This document shows, one piece after another, positions 1-9,522 of a stretch of DNA of 31,274 nucleotides (within the stretch, counting starts at the first letter, position 1; each line of letters begins with the position of its first letter). The notes under the pieces were generated by a model. The model saw only the letters and a list, made by a program, of their open reading frames with translations, was not told where the DNA came from and ran no database searches. The stretch spans positions 1 through 31,274 of the forward strand of contig CAKPMH010000014.1 of the NCBI GenBank assembly GCA_934167935.1. Reading direction: 5' to 3'. The DNA comes from an uncultured Bacilli bacterium (GTDB lineage Bacteria; Bacillota_I; Bacilli_A; RF39; UBA660). The translations under genes were made by a program, and so were the position numbers.

Positions 1-140
1 GTTTTACCACTACCTGAAGGTCCTAATATTACTATTATTTCTCCTTCTTTTATAGAAAGATTTATATTATTTAAAACAGTTGTTTTTATTTTACCTGTTT
101 TATATATTTTATATGCATTTTTAATTTCTATTAAATTCAT
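1..140 (-). CDS. ABC transporter ATP-binding protein (5' part only, cut by window edge)
   Basis: The frame opens with ATG at 140-138 behind a GAGAGAAGG-like ribosome binding site and runs off the window after 46 codons. It begins [14 protein letters not shown] and reaches the Walker A motif GPSGSGK. This is the N-terminus of a MacB/LolD-type ATPase that partners FtsX-like permeases. It starts 17 bases after the stop of the permease at 157-2709, so the two are probably co-transcribed. The stretch around Walker A is identical in DNA over 43 bases to the ATPase at 2709-3410, so the two ATPases are close paralogues. Substrate unknown. Confidence 0.85.
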   Translation of the reverse strand, partial: MNLIEIKNAYKIYKTGKIKTTVLNNINLSIKEGEIIVILGPSGSGK

Positions 141-156
141 ATTATACCTTCTCTCT

Positions 157-2709
157 TTATTCTCTTTTAAGAGCAATTGCTAGTGGAATTTTATTTAATA
201 CTTTTTTAGATATATTAATAGCTATATAGTATGCGATTAAAAGAGATATAAGCCCTATAAAAGATATCATTGGATCCGATTTTATTGGAATAGTTACTCC
301 TATATCACCTACAAGTGCTTCTACTATTAATTTTAATATTTTCGTCATTACTGGTATTGAAATTAAATAAGCAATTATTATAAATGGTGTATATATATTA
401 AGTACTATTTTGCTTATTCTTTTGTTGTCATATCCTAGTACTTTCATTAATGATATTGTTTTTTTATTTTCTTCTACTACTATGTTTGCTATTACAGCAA
501 TTATTATAAGTGCCATTACAGATGCAAATAGGATTACTATATAGATACTTCCTTTAAATCTATCCATTTGTTTACTTATATTTGCTTTTAAATCCTTAAT
601 ACTTAATAAATATGTAATAGTATTTGCCTCTTCTTCTGTTAATTTTGATGTATCATTATATTTATCATTATTTGAATAAATTGTTGAATATGATTTTTCG
701 CTTACATTTATTTTTTTTGCTAATGATTTTCTATTTACATATGCATTTGTTCCCATATAATCGGCATTAAAATCTACTATTTCATATTCAAATTCTAAGT
801 TTTCATATTTTAGTTTTATTTTATCTCCTATTTCAAGTTTTAATGTTTCTTTGGCATTTTCATTTAAGATTATTTTATTTTCATCTGTTAATTTATTTAT
901 AATATTTTTTTCGGATTTATCTAATACTTTTGTATATTTTGCATCTAAATCAATTCCATTTATATTTAATTTTGTATCTTCTTTTATCTTTTTATTTTTA
1001 TTATTTTTAGTTTCTACTTTATTAATTGGTGCAGTTATATTTAAAATATAATCTGATTTTTTATCTTTTTTATCATATTTATATATTCCATTAAAATAAG
1101 CAACATATTTAAAATCCATTCCTTTAAATGATGCATCTATCATATTATTAAATAAATTCATTCCTATTAATATTAATGTTATTAATAGTCCTGTTAAAAA
1201 TGATGTTATTGTTACTATAAATAGTTTACCTATTGATCTAAATGCTAAAGAATATTTAAATCTTTGATTAAATGGTAATAATTTTGTTAATTTATTTGCT
1301 ATTTTACTAAATATATTAACTCGTAAATTGCTTCCTTCTTTTAATAATGAAAGTGGTTTTTTCTTTAACATTATAATTGCTATTAAATAACTTAATAAAG
1401 ATAATGTAATCATTGGAACTAAAATTGATGTTTTTAAATATTCAAAACTTATACTATAGTTTGATAATGGTACTGAATAATAGCTTCTAAGTATATCAGC
1501 AACTTTAAAGTGTGTAGCTATACCTATTATAAAACCTATTATTCCACCTATTAATGAACCTAAAATTGGATAGACTAAGTAACTAGTTGCTATACTAAAT
1601 CTACTATATCCTAATGATTTTAAAACTCCTATTTGAAGTCTTTCATCTTCTATTCTTTTCTTCGTTATTACTAATATTATTATTACAGATATTAAAAGTA
1701 GTAAATATAAAAAGTATTCTGCAAATAATCTATCTGATGCAAACTCTAGTTGTAATGATCCTATTCTCATTATTCTAACAATTGTGTTCATATCCATCAT
1801 TACAGTTTCTTTTTCATTAAATATTTTTAAAATAGGATCTGTTATTTCTTTTTTTGTTTCTTTTTCATCCTTTGTTGACACTTTTATTTCAAATTTTCTA
1901 TTTGTTTTGAAATTATATTTTATAGCATAACTATTATCATTTATACCTGTTATATCATTATAATCTTTATTATACATATAAATAATATTATTATTTTTTT
2001 CATCAAATATTGGCATACTCATTGAAATAATTGGGTATACATAGTCTGGTGCATATGTAAATCCTACTATTTTATATTGTTTTTCTAGTATTTTATAATT
2101 ATCTCCAATTTTTAAATTATTTTTTTTAGCATATCCTTCTAATATAGTTATTTCATTTTCTTTTTGAGGTAATTTTCCCTTTAATAAATATACTTTATTT
2201 ATTTTTTTATTTTTATTATATGGTAATACTTTATATAGTTTTTTATTATCTTGTACTATTTTTGAATATTCTTTTTCATAACTGAAATTATATTTATCCT
2301 TAATACTATCTAATTTTTTTCTTTCTATAATATCCATGGCATCATATTTATCAAATACTTGTTTTACTCTTGAAATTATACTTACATCGTAACTTGGATT
2401 TGTTAAAAAATTTTTATAATTTTCTATTATAGTTTTTTCTTCTTCTGTTATATCTTTTAAACTTGTATTTAACATTTCATTTATTTCATCAATTGTTATA
2501 TCTTTTGTGTAATCTATATTTACTGCTACTGTTATATCTTCTACATTTTGTTCATCTAAATATGAGTAATATTTGTTTTCTAATCTATCTATAGCACTAT
2601 TCATTCCTGTATAAATAGCTGTTGATAAAATTACCATAAATATTATTCCAAACATTTGAACTTTTTTCTTTCTTAATCCTTTTAAGGCATTTAAAAAGAG
2701 TAATTTCAT
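157..2709 (-). CDS. FtsX-family ABC transporter permease
   Basis: Membrane subunit of a MacB/FtsX-type ABC transporter, 851 residues. One N-terminal membrane helix (about residues 10-35) is followed by a large extracytoplasmic region. A first FtsX-like block of three or four helices lies at about 335-455. A further single helix, a second extracytoplasmic region and a last FtsX-like helix block at about 730-850 follow. This two-FtsX layout is typical of transporters that act on envelope substrates, lipoproteins or antimicrobial peptides rather than classical import. I place the start at ATG 2709-2707, because AGGTGG lies six bases upstream and the ATG shares its A with the TAA of the ATPase gene (TAATG), a sign of translational coupling. 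A GTG nine bases further upstream sits inside that binding site and is unlikely. Substrate unknown. Confidence 0.88.
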   Translation of the reverse strand: MKLLFLNALKGLRKKKVQMFGIIFMVILSTAIYTGMNSAIDRLENKYYSYLDEQNVEDITVAVNIDYTKDITIDEINEMLNTSLKDITEEEKTIIENYKNFLTNPSYDVSIISRVKQVFDKYDAMDIIERKKLDSIKDKYNFSYEKEYSKIVQDNKKLYKVLPYNKNKKINKVYLLKGKLPQKENEITILEGYAKKNNLKIGDNYKILEKQYKIVGFTYAPDYVYPIISMSMPIFDEKNNNIIYMYNKDYNDITGINDNSYAIKYNFKTNRKFEIKVSTKDEKETKKEITDPILKIFNEKETVMMDMNTIVRIMRIGSLQLEFASDRLFAEYFLYLLLLISVIIILVITKKRIEDERLQIGVLKSLGYSRFSIATSYLVYPILGSLIGGIIGFIIGIATHFKVADILRSYYSVPLSNYSISFEYLKTSILVPMITLSLLSYLIAIIMLKKKPLSLLKEGSNLRVNIFSKIANKLTKLLPFNQRFKYSLAFRSIGKLFIVTITSFLTGLLITLILIGMNLFNNMIDASFKGMDFKYVAYFNGIYKYDKKDKKSDYILNITAPINKVETKNNKNKKIKEDTKLNINGIDLDAKYTKVLDKSEKNIINKLTDENKIILNENAKETLKLEIGDKIKLKYENLEFEYEIVDFNADYMGTNAYVNRKSLAKKINVSEKSYSTIYSNNDKYNDTSKLTEEEANTITYLLSIKDLKANISKQMDRFKGSIYIVILFASVMALIIIAVIANIVVEENKKTISLMKVLGYDNKRISKIVLNIYTPFIIIAYLISIPVMTKILKLIVEALVGDIGVTIPIKSDPMISFIGLISLLIAYYIAINISKKVLNKIPLAIALKRE

Positions 2710-3410
2710 TAAGCCCACCTCAAATCTAATGCATTTACTGTTTTTTCATTTTTTATTACTTCTTTTATATTTCCACTGTTTACTTTTATTACTTTATTTG
2801 CCATATTTGCAATTGAATTATTATGTGTTACTATTATCATTGTTGTATGATATTTTTTGTTTATATCTTGAAGTAATTTCAAAACTTTTTTCCCAGTTTC
2901 TTCATCAAGAGCACCAGTTGGTTCATCACAAAATAGTACACTCGGATTTTTTACTAAAGCTCTTGCAATGCTTACTCTTTGCATTTGCCCTCCTGACAAT
3001 TGATATGGATACTTATTTATATGTTTAATTAATCCTACTTCTTTTAATATTTCTTTTATATTAAGTGGATTATTTGATAATTCACTTCCTAATTCCACGT
3101 TTTCTCTTACTGTTAAATTAGGAATTAAATTATAACTTTGAAATACAAAACCCAAATTATCTTTTCTATATTTAGTTAACTCAGTTTCTTTTAATTTTGT
3201 AATATCTTTATTTTTATAAAAAACTTTTCCTTTTGTTACACTATCTATTCCAGATAATATATTTAACATAGTACTTTTACCACTACCTGAAGGTCCTAAT
3301 ATTACTATTATTTCTCCCTCTTCTATTTCTAAATCAATCTTATTTAGTGCATGATTTTCAGTATTATTATTTTTATAAGTTTTTGTTACATTTTCTAATC
3401 TATATAACAT
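2709..3410 (-). CDS. ABC transporter ATP-binding protein, MacB/LolD type
   Basis: ATPase that powers the permease encoded next to it, 233 residues, the usual length for the family. Walker A is GPSGSGKST at about residue 39, the Q-loop lies in FVFQSYNLIPN, the ABC signature is LSGGQMQR, Walker B with catalytic glutamate is VLFCDEPTGALD, and the switch histidine is in IIVTHN. The GALDEETG context is typical of the MacB/LolD/FtsE group. ATG at 3410 follows AAGGAG. The gene is first in its operon, with a candidate promoter at 3430-3456 inside a 286-base noncoding gap. Its TAA overlaps the ATG of the permease by one base. Export of antimicrobials or lipoproteins is possible, but no sensor kinase is visible here to support it. 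Confidence 0.93.
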   Translation of the reverse strand: MLYRLENVTKTYKNNNTENHALNKIDLEIEEGEIIVILGPSGSGKSTMLNILSGIDSVTKGKVFYKNKDITKLKETELTKYRKDNLGFVFQSYNLIPNLTVRENVELGSELSNNPLNIKEILKEVGLIKHINKYPYQLSGGQMQRVSIARALVKNPSVLFCDEPTGALDEETGKKVLKLLQDINKKYHTTMIIVTHNNSIANMANKVIKVNSGNIKEVIKNEKTVNALDLRWA

Positions 3411-3429
3411 AATATCTCTCCTTAATTTA

Positions 3430-3456
3430 ATTATATCACAATAAGTTGAGTTTCAA
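3430..3456 (-). promoter_or_regulatory. Candidate promoter of the ABC ATPase/permease operon
   Basis: A perfect TATAAT (3430-3435, minus strand) lies about 20 bases before the ATG. TTGAAA (3451-3456) is upstream, but the spacing is only 15 bases, so the -35 assignment is weak. The TTGAAA lies inside an inverted repeat at 3447-3514, which may act as an operator. Confidence 0.4.
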
Positions 3457-3514
3457 TGTAGAAATATTCTCTAAAATTTTTCTACCAAAGTAAAGTAATA
3501 AATTTCGAAACTCA
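3447..3514. repeat. Nested inverted repeat upstream of the ABC operon
   Basis: Outer arms TGAGTTTC (3447-3454) and GAAACTCA (3507-3514) enclose inner arms GTAGAAA (3458-3464) and TTTCTAC (3479-3485). The outer arm overlaps the putative -35 box. It could be an operator for a dimeric regulator or an RNA hairpin. The rest of the 3411-3696 gap is AT-rich, T-tract-laden DNA in which I see nothing else apart from the polC terminator. Confidence 0.45.
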
Positions 3515-3671
3515 TTTTAATAATATAATATTTTTTTTGTGATTACAAATACATATTTTCTTACTTTTGTTGTATTTTTATTTTTATTTTTTTATATTTT
3601 ATATACAAATTTAGTATTTTTTTTGTTTACTTTATAATAATATTCTTTTTTTGTCATTTTATTAAATTTTT

Positions 3672-3698
3672 AAAAAAAGTCTATTTTCTAGACTTTTT
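3672..3698 (-). terminator. Rho-independent terminator of polC
   Basis: On the minus strand the stem AAAAAGTCTA / TAGACTTTTT with loop GAAAA is followed by T residues. The 5' arm begins inside the polC stop codon, an economy also seen at other terminators in this window. Confidence 0.85.
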
Positions 3699-6600
3699 AA
3701 AATAAACTTAATTGACTTGATTCATCCATTCCATCAAGTATTTTCATCATACGCATTTTTTCTATTAAGGTTGCCGATATCTTACAACGTTTTTGTAAAT
3801 CTTCTATAGATAAGAAAGGCTTTTTCTCTCTTTCTTCAACTATATTTTTAGCAACTGTATCACCTAATCCATCAATTGAACTAAATGGTGGAATTATTTC
3901 TGTATCGCTTGCTACATTCCAAACTGTTGCAGCACTTTTATATAAATCAACATTTAAAAATTTCATTCCTCTTGCGGTTGCTTCAAGTGAAACTTTTAAA
4001 CTTTCTGATTGTCCTAATTCTTTATTAGTTGCTTCATATCCTTTGTTTTGAATTTCTATTATTCTATTTTTAATAGTTGTATACCCTTTAATCATTGCAT
4101 CTACATCAACATCAGTTGCTTTTGATGATAGCCATGATGCATAGAAATATACAGGCATATGTACTTTATACCATGCAATTCTAAAGGCACTTATTACATA
4201 TGCTGCTGCGTGGGCTTTAGGGAACATGTATTTTATTTTTCTACATGATTCTATAAACCATTCAGGAATATTTGCTTCTTCCATTGTTTTTACATGTTCT
4301 TTCCATGTTTCAGGATCTTTTGAGGCTCTTCCCTTACGAACAAATTCCATTATTTTAAATGCTTTTATAGGTTTAACACCTTTATACATCAAGTAAACCA
4401 TTATATCATCACGGCAGCCTATTGTTTCACTAAATGGAACTATATTATTTTGAATTAATTCTTGTGCATTTCCAAGCCATACATCAGTACCATGTGAAAG
4501 ACCTGATATTTTAATAAGTTCCGCAAATGTTGTTGGTTTTGTATCTTCAACTAATTTTATTGTAAACGCTGTTCCAAATTCTGGTATACCAAGTGTTCCT
4601 GTATTACACATAATTTGTTCTTTTGTAACACCTAATTTTTCTGTAGTTGTAAATATACTCATTGTGTCTTTATCATCTAATGGTACTTTACTAATATCTG
4701 TATTTGATTGTAATTGTATAAGTCTAAGTTGAGTTGGATCAGAGTGACCTAAAATATCTAGTTTTAAGACACATTCTTCTATTGAGTGATAATCAAAGTG
4801 TGTTGTTCTCCATGGACTATTTGGATCTTCTGCTGGGAATTGGAATGGTGTAAAATCAAAACAATTCATATAATCTGGTATAACTACTATTCCACCTGGA
4901 TGTTGTCCTGTTGTTCTTTTTACACCTATACATCCAGCGGCTAATCTTTCAACCTCGGCATTACGCATTACTATTGAATTATCTTCACAATATCCTTTTA
5001 CAAATCCAAAAGCTATTTTCTCTGCTACTGTACCAATTGTTCCTGCTCTATATACGTTATCAGGTCCAAATAGTACTTTTGTATAAGCATGAGTACTTGC
5101 TTGATTTAAATCTGAAAAGTTAAGGTCTATATCGGGTACTTTATCAGCATTAAATCCTAAGAATGTTGCAAAGGGCATATCTTGTCCATCTTTTAACATT
5201 TTAGTTCCACATTTTGGGCAAATTTTATCTGGAAGGTCAAATCCTGATGAATACTTTGCTCCAAGTGGATTTCCTTCTTCATCATCAAATAGGCTTGTTT
5301 TACATTCAGGACACCTATAGTGTGCTGCAAGTGGGTTTACTTCTGTTATTCCCATCATGGTAGCAACAAAGCTTGAACCTACTGACCCACGGGATCCAAC
5401 CAAAAATCCCTCATCATTTGAGTGTTTAACAAGTCTTTGAGCAATTAAGTATATTGGGTCAAATCCTGCTCCTATTACTCCACCTAGTGATTGTTTTAAT
5501 TTTTCTTCTATTTCTTTATCACTTAATTCTTCATTTGTTCTTTTTAAATATTTTCTAACTTGTTCTAATACAGAATCTTTTCCTTTTACAATTACATCAT
5601 GTAATTTTTTAAATGATTCCTTTATAAGTTCATCACCTGTTAAGTCTTTTAAATCATCTTTTATAGAAGTTAAAACTATATCTCCATAAAGTTCTGTTCC
5701 TAGTCTTTCTTCTATCAAATATGGAAGTGGTGATCCATACCAATCATTTGCTTTTGTATAGACAAGATCTGTTACAACGCGTGGACAATCAAGATAACAA
5801 GATCCATCATCAGCTTTAACACGTGGTGAGAATGGAGTTCCCCCAGTATCTGGTATTACTTCTATTTCTTCTACCATATCAAGTATTTTATTGGTATTTT
5901 CTACTACTATTTCATAAGCTAAATCATTACTTAAAAAATTAAAATCATCTAACATTTCTCTTGTTGTTCTAAAGTGTTGTGATGGAATTTCTGTTATTCC
6001 CTTTTTAGCAAGTGGATGTCTTCCTCCACCTGGTACTTTTTGGTTAACTATTATTTTTCTAAATATTTTATCTTCTCTATTAAAGTGGTGAACATCTCCT
6101 GTTGCTACTATAATTTTACCTGCATCTTTTGTAGATTTTATTATTTTTATTAAATGTTCTTCTAACTCTTTAGAATCTTTAAAATCACCTAATTGTATTA
6201 AATGATCATATACTTCTAGAGGTTGAACTTCAACATAATCATAGAAATTAATTATATTAGTAAGTTCTTCTCCTTCTTTACTTCTTGCACTTGTAAACAC
6301 TTCTGATTCATAGCATCCACTTCCTATTAAAAGTCCTTCTCTAAGTTCGTTTAATTTACTTCTTAAAATTCTTGGTGTTTTATAAATATATACAGTATTA
6401 GCAAGGGATATTATTTCAAATAGGTTTTTTAATCCTTTATGATTTAGTGCAATTGCATTAAAGTGATATGTACGACCAAATTTATGTATTTCATCTTTTG
6501 ATACTAATTTATCTAAGGATTTTATTGTATCAAAATTAAGTGAATCTAATTTTTTTAACATTTTACTAAATACTAAAGCTGTTCCTTCAGCATCGTAATC

Positions 6601-8466
6601 TGCTCTATGGTGAGCATCTTCTTCCCAAGGTACATTATATCTTTTAACAAGAGCTGATAAGCTATGACGTGCAAATCCTTGATCTAATGTTCTTGAGAGT
6701 TCCAATGTATCTATAACAGTATTTTTAAACTCACCTAAATTATATTTTTTCATAGCCATTTCTATAAATGAAATATCAAACTTAGCATTGTGAGCTACCA
6801 TTGGAAGATCCCCTGCCCACTCTAAAAACATTTTTGTTACTTCTTCTTCACTAGGACAGTCTTTTACCATATCATCAGTAATACATGTTAATTCTGTAAT
6901 TTTATCTGGTATATGTCTTTTAGGATCTATTAAATGATCAAATCTATCTGTTATATTTCCATCTTTTACTTTAACAGCACCGATTTCTATCATTTGGTCT
7001 GCTCCACCGGCATTAAATCCTGTTGTTTCTGTATCGAATACTACATATTCAGTTTCTAATAAAGGAAGTTCGGATGGCCTTGCTACTATATCAACTGTAT
7101 CATCTACGAGTGTTAATTCTGTTCCATATAATCCTTTAAATATAGGTGGATTTTTTTGTTGTTCTAATAATTTATTTAATTCTTCTTTTAGTTGTTTTTT
7201 ATTATTTATATCTTGTTCTTCCTCTATTTTAGATTTTATGGCATCTATTTCTTCTTTTATCTTTTTTCTTATTGCTTTATTATGTGATTTAATTATTCCA
7301 AATGATATAGGGAATGCTTGACATCCATTATGGTCTGTTATTGCAACTCCTCTATATCCCATTTTTATTGTCTTTTCTACTAACTCACATGTATGTTTTC
7401 CTAAATCTAAGTTAGTTATTCCATCCATTTGACTCATCATAGTATGGGCATGTAATTCTACCCTTTTTACAGGTGCATCATCTATTCTTTCAACTTCTTT
7501 AAAATCACTTGTATTTATATCTTTTATCTGTAAAGTAAGTTCTTTAGAATACTTATCATCTTTAGTTGTTCCTCGCATTTTATACCATTTATTTTTCTTT
7601 AATTTCTTTATTATTTCATTAAATTCTTCTTCGCTATTTACAAATATTTTTCCATAAATACTATCTGTTAAATCAGTTATTTTAAGTGTTAATATTCTAA
7701 GACCTGTTTTTGTTTCTAATACTTCTACATCCTGGTATAGTTTTGCTTCTATTGTAACTAATTTGTTTTCTTCATATACTGTATCCAGTCTTACTATAGC
7801 ACTATCTATTACTCTTCCCATTATTACATCTGGATTATCTTTTTCTACTATTAAAGGTGGCCTTTCATAATCTTTTTTTATGTATTTTTTTCTTGGGTCT
7901 TCTGTTTTTACTATTTCTTCTTTTTTAGTAAAGTCTATATTTTTTATATTTTCTTCTAATTCTTTTTTTATTTCTTCCTGAATTTCTAAATCACTTTCTT
8001 TATCTATATTTATTTTAATTTTTATATTAAAACCCATTTCATTAAAATCTTTTTCTAATTTCTCTTTAATACTACTTAATTTCATTTCCTCTGCTTTATT
8101 ATTAACATTAATTTCTAAATATTCATTATACTTTATTTTTGAGTTAATAAAAGATCCTATAAGTGGTGATGATTTACTATATTTTTTTATTAGATTAATG
8201 TAGTATTCTTTTAATAAATCAGTATCTATATTATCTACTTCTAGAATTATTTTTACATTATTAAATTCACTATATACTTTTTTGATGTTTTTATTCATTT
8301 CTTCTAATAAGTTATATGGTATATTTGTTTCTAATTTTACATAAAAATTATAATTTGTTTTTTCTTTATTTCCTATTATTTTTAAAAGTTTACCATTTTT
8401 AAAAAAGTTATAATAATTTTCTTCTATATTTAATTTTTTTAATAAAATTTCTAATTTATTATCCAT
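3697..8466 (-). CDS. polC: DNA polymerase III subunit alpha, PolC type
   Basis: Main replicative polymerase of low-GC Bacillota, with its own proofreading exonuclease. In order: an N-terminal region of about 210 residues; an OB-fold region; a PHP domain starting at HAHTMMSQMDG (about 340); a DnaQ-like 3'-5' exonuclease inserted in the PHP domain (FDTETTGF at about 500, HNAKFD, HHRADYDAE); the rest of PHP; and the polymerase core, including GSRGSVGSSFVATMMG, a CPEC...CPKCG zinc-binding segment, DIDLNFS and a C-terminal helix-hairpin-helix region. The order PHP with inserted exonuclease separates PolC from DnaE. At 1589 residues it is somewhat longer than typical (about 1440), mostly in the N-terminal part. 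I start at ATG 8466, which has AGGTGG four bases upstream. The frame is open a further 23 codons to 8535, but that stretch has no binding site and would overlap prmC. Confidence 0.97.
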   Translation of the reverse strand: MDNKLEILLKKLNIEENYYNFFKNGKLLKIIGNKEKTNYNFYVKLETNIPYNLLEEMNKNIKKVYSEFNNVKIILEVDNIDTDLLKEYYINLIKKYSKSSPLIGSFINSKIKYNEYLEINVNNKAEEMKLSSIKEKLEKDFNEMGFNIKIKINIDKESDLEIQEEIKKELEENIKNIDFTKKEEIVKTEDPRKKYIKKDYERPPLIVEKDNPDVIMGRVIDSAIVRLDTVYEENKLVTIEAKLYQDVEVLETKTGLRILTLKITDLTDSIYGKIFVNSEEEFNEIIKKLKKNKWYKMRGTTKDDKYSKELTLQIKDINTSDFKEVERIDDAPVKRVELHAHTMMSQMDGITNLDLGKHTCELVEKTIKMGYRGVAITDHNGCQAFPISFGIIKSHNKAIRKKIKEEIDAIKSKIEEEQDINNKKQLKEELNKLLEQQKNPPIFKGLYGTELTLVDDTVDIVARPSELPLLETEYVVFDTETTGFNAGGADQMIEIGAVKVKDGNITDRFDHLIDPKRHIPDKITELTCITDDMVKDCPSEEEVTKMFLEWAGDLPMVAHNAKFDISFIEMAMKKYNLGEFKNTVIDTLELSRTLDQGFARHSLSALVKRYNVPWEEDAHHRADYDAEGTALVFSKMLKKLDSLNFDTIKSLDKLVSKDEIHKFGRTYHFNAIALNHKGLKNLFEIISLANTVYIYKTPRILRSKLNELREGLLIGSGCYESEVFTSARSKEGEELTNIINFYDYVEVQPLEVYDHLIQLGDFKDSKELEEHLIKIIKSTKDAGKIIVATGDVHHFNREDKIFRKIIVNQKVPGGGRHPLAKKGITEIPSQHFRTTREMLDDFNFLSNDLAYEIVVENTNKILDMVEEIEVIPDTGGTPFSPRVKADDGSCYLDCPRVVTDLVYTKANDWYGSPLPYLIEERLGTELYGDIVLTSIKDDLKDLTGDELIKESFKKLHDVIVKGKDSVLEQVRKYLKRTNEELSDKEIEEKLKQSLGGVIGAGFDPIYLIAQRLVKHSNDEGFLVGSRGSVGSSFVATMMGITEVNPLAAHYRCPECKTSLFDDEEGNPLGAKYSSGFDLPDKICPKCGTKMLKDGQDMPFATFLGFNADKVPDIDLNFSDLNQASTHAYTKVLFGPDNVYRAGTIGTVAEKIAFGFVKGYCEDNSIVMRNAEVERLAAGCIGVKRTTGQHPGGIVVIPDYMNCFDFTPFQFPAEDPNSPWRTTHFDYHSIEECVLKLDILGHSDPTQLRLIQLQSNTDISKVPLDDKDTMSIFTTTEKLGVTKEQIMCNTGTLGIPEFGTAFTIKLVEDTKPTTFAELIKISGLSHGTDVWLGNAQELIQNNIVPFSETIGCRDDIMVYLMYKGVKPIKAFKIMEFVRKGRASKDPETWKEHVKTMEEANIPEWFIESCRKIKYMFPKAHAAAYVISAFRIAWYKVHMPVYFYASWLSSKATDVDVDAMIKGYTTIKNRIIEIQNKGYEATNKELGQSESLKVSLEATARGMKFLNVDLYKSAATVWNVASDTEIIPPFSSIDGLGDTVAKNIVEEREKKPFLSIEDLQKRCKISATLIEKMRMMKILDGMDESSQLSLF

Positions 8467-8503
8467 ACTACCACCTTTATATATTTTATCAAATTTAAGA
8501 GTA

Positions 8504-8526
8504 AAAAAAAAGAAGATTATTATCTT
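8504..8526 (-). terminator. Weak terminator-like hairpin between prmC and polC
   Basis: AAGAT-AATA-ATCTT is followed, after one C, by a long T run immediately after the prmC stop. The five-pair stem is weak. It may give partial termination between prmC and polC, or may simply be AT-rich sequence. Confidence 0.35.
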
Positions 8527-8527
8527 T

Positions 8528-9241
8528 TTAAACATTTATTATAAATAAAAATCTATCTTTTTTACTTAAATCTTGTTCGACTGTTATAATTGCATCTTTA
8601 AAGTATTTTCTACTATATTCTTTTAAATAATCTCCTTGCGTATATCCTATTTCAAATGCAATTATATATTTTTCTTTCAAATATTTATGTATATTTTTTA
8701 TTAGTTCTTCATAGTAATATAATCCTTTATTTTTAGCATATAAAGCAATATTAGGTTCATTATTTTTTACTATATCCATTATTTCTTCATCATAACTAAT
8801 ATATGGTGGATTACTTATAATAACATCATATTTTTTATCTAGAGGTGTTAACATATCTTTATTTATAAAATTTATTTCTACATCATTTAGTTTAGCATTA
8901 TTTTTTGCTACTTCTAAAGATTTTTTTGAAATATCTAAGGCATCCATATTACAATCAATTTCTTTTTTTAAGGTAATTGCAATACAACCACTTCCCGTTC
9001 CTAAATCAATTATATCAATTTTTTTGCCTAAATATTTTTTGATATAATTAATTGTTTTTTCTACTAATAATTCTGTTTCAAACCTTGGTATTAAAACATT
9101 TTTATTAACATTAATTTTATATCCATAAAATTCAACATTTCCTATTATGTATTGAGGTGGTTCTCCATTTTTTAGTCTTTCAATTCCGTTTTCTAATTCT
9201 TCTTTTTTTAAATATTTTTTTAAATATTCTATATCATTCAT
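8528..9241 (-). CDS. prmC: Peptide chain release factor N5-glutamine methyltransferase
   Basis: S-adenosylmethionine-dependent enzyme that methylates the glutamine of the GGQ motif in release factors 1 and 2. Motif I is DLGTGSGCIA and the catalytic signature is NPPYIS at about residue 138. The N-terminal segment PPQYIIGNVEFYG and IPRFETELLVE are typical of the HemK/PrmC family. The 237 residues are shorter than the usual 280 because the N-terminal helical substrate-binding domain is trimmed. The ATG at 9241 is one base after the TAA of the preceding zinc-ribbon gene. It lies in a prfA-(small gene)-prmC operon, so the enzyme is made with one of its substrates. Confidence 0.95.
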   Translation of the reverse strand: MNDIEYLKKYLKKEELENGIERLKNGEPPQYIIGNVEFYGYKINVNKNVLIPRFETELLVEKTINYIKKYLGKKIDIIDLGTGSGCIAITLKKEIDCNMDALDISKKSLEVAKNNAKLNDVEINFINKDMLTPLDKKYDVIISNPPYISYDEEIMDIVKNNEPNIALYAKNKGLYYYEELIKNIHKYLKEKYIIAFEIGYTQGDYLKEYSRKYFKDAIITVEQDLSKKDRFLFIINV

Positions 9242-9242
9242 A

Positions 9243-9521
9243 TTACTTCACTTTATTTGTAGTATTTATATTTATAGCATTTAAAACTATATCATTTATA
9301 CCATAATTTCTATCACAAAATTCTAATTCTGCTTTTAATTTTTCAATACTTTTACATTTTATATGTTTTGTTACTTTTAAACAATTCATACATTTATCTT
9401 CATATACTTCATAATATCCTTTTTGGACTGGTGAAGTTACAAATCCTCTTTTACCACAATCTAAGCATAATGTTTCTAAATTAATATTTGTATTTCTACT
9501 ATTATGTCTTGCTTTTGCCAT
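9243..9521 (-). CDS. Small zinc-ribbon protein of unknown function
   Basis: A 92-residue basic protein with two CxxC knuckles, CLDCGKRG at about residue 19 and CMNCLK at about 44, with a further Cys in HIKC, so it probably binds one zinc. The start is ATG 9521 (MAKARHN): AGAGGTG lies just upstream, and the stop of prfA is one base before it (TAA-T-ATG). A GTG three codons earlier lies in the binding site. Some Bacillota carry rpmE (ribosomal protein L31) near prfA, but I see no L31 sequence pattern, so I do not call it L31. Its position between prfA and prmC suggests a translation-related role, which is inference. I do not recognise the family. Confidence 0.8.
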   Translation of the reverse strand: MAKARHNSRNTNINLETLCLDCGKRGFVTSPVQKGYYEVYEDKCMNCLKVTKHIKCKSIEKLKAELEFCDRNYGINDIVLNAININTTNKVK

Positions 9522-9522
9522 A

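Noticed and set aside
8467..8535. Upstream extension of PolC to 8535
   Set aside because: The added residues (FKKIIIFFFF...) come from a terminator-like A/T tract, there is no binding site, and it would overlap prmC. ATG 8466 has AGGTGG.
9243..9521. Ribosomal protein L31 (rpmE)
   Set aside because: Cys spacing and flanking residues do not follow the L31 pattern; only the position near prfA suggested it.
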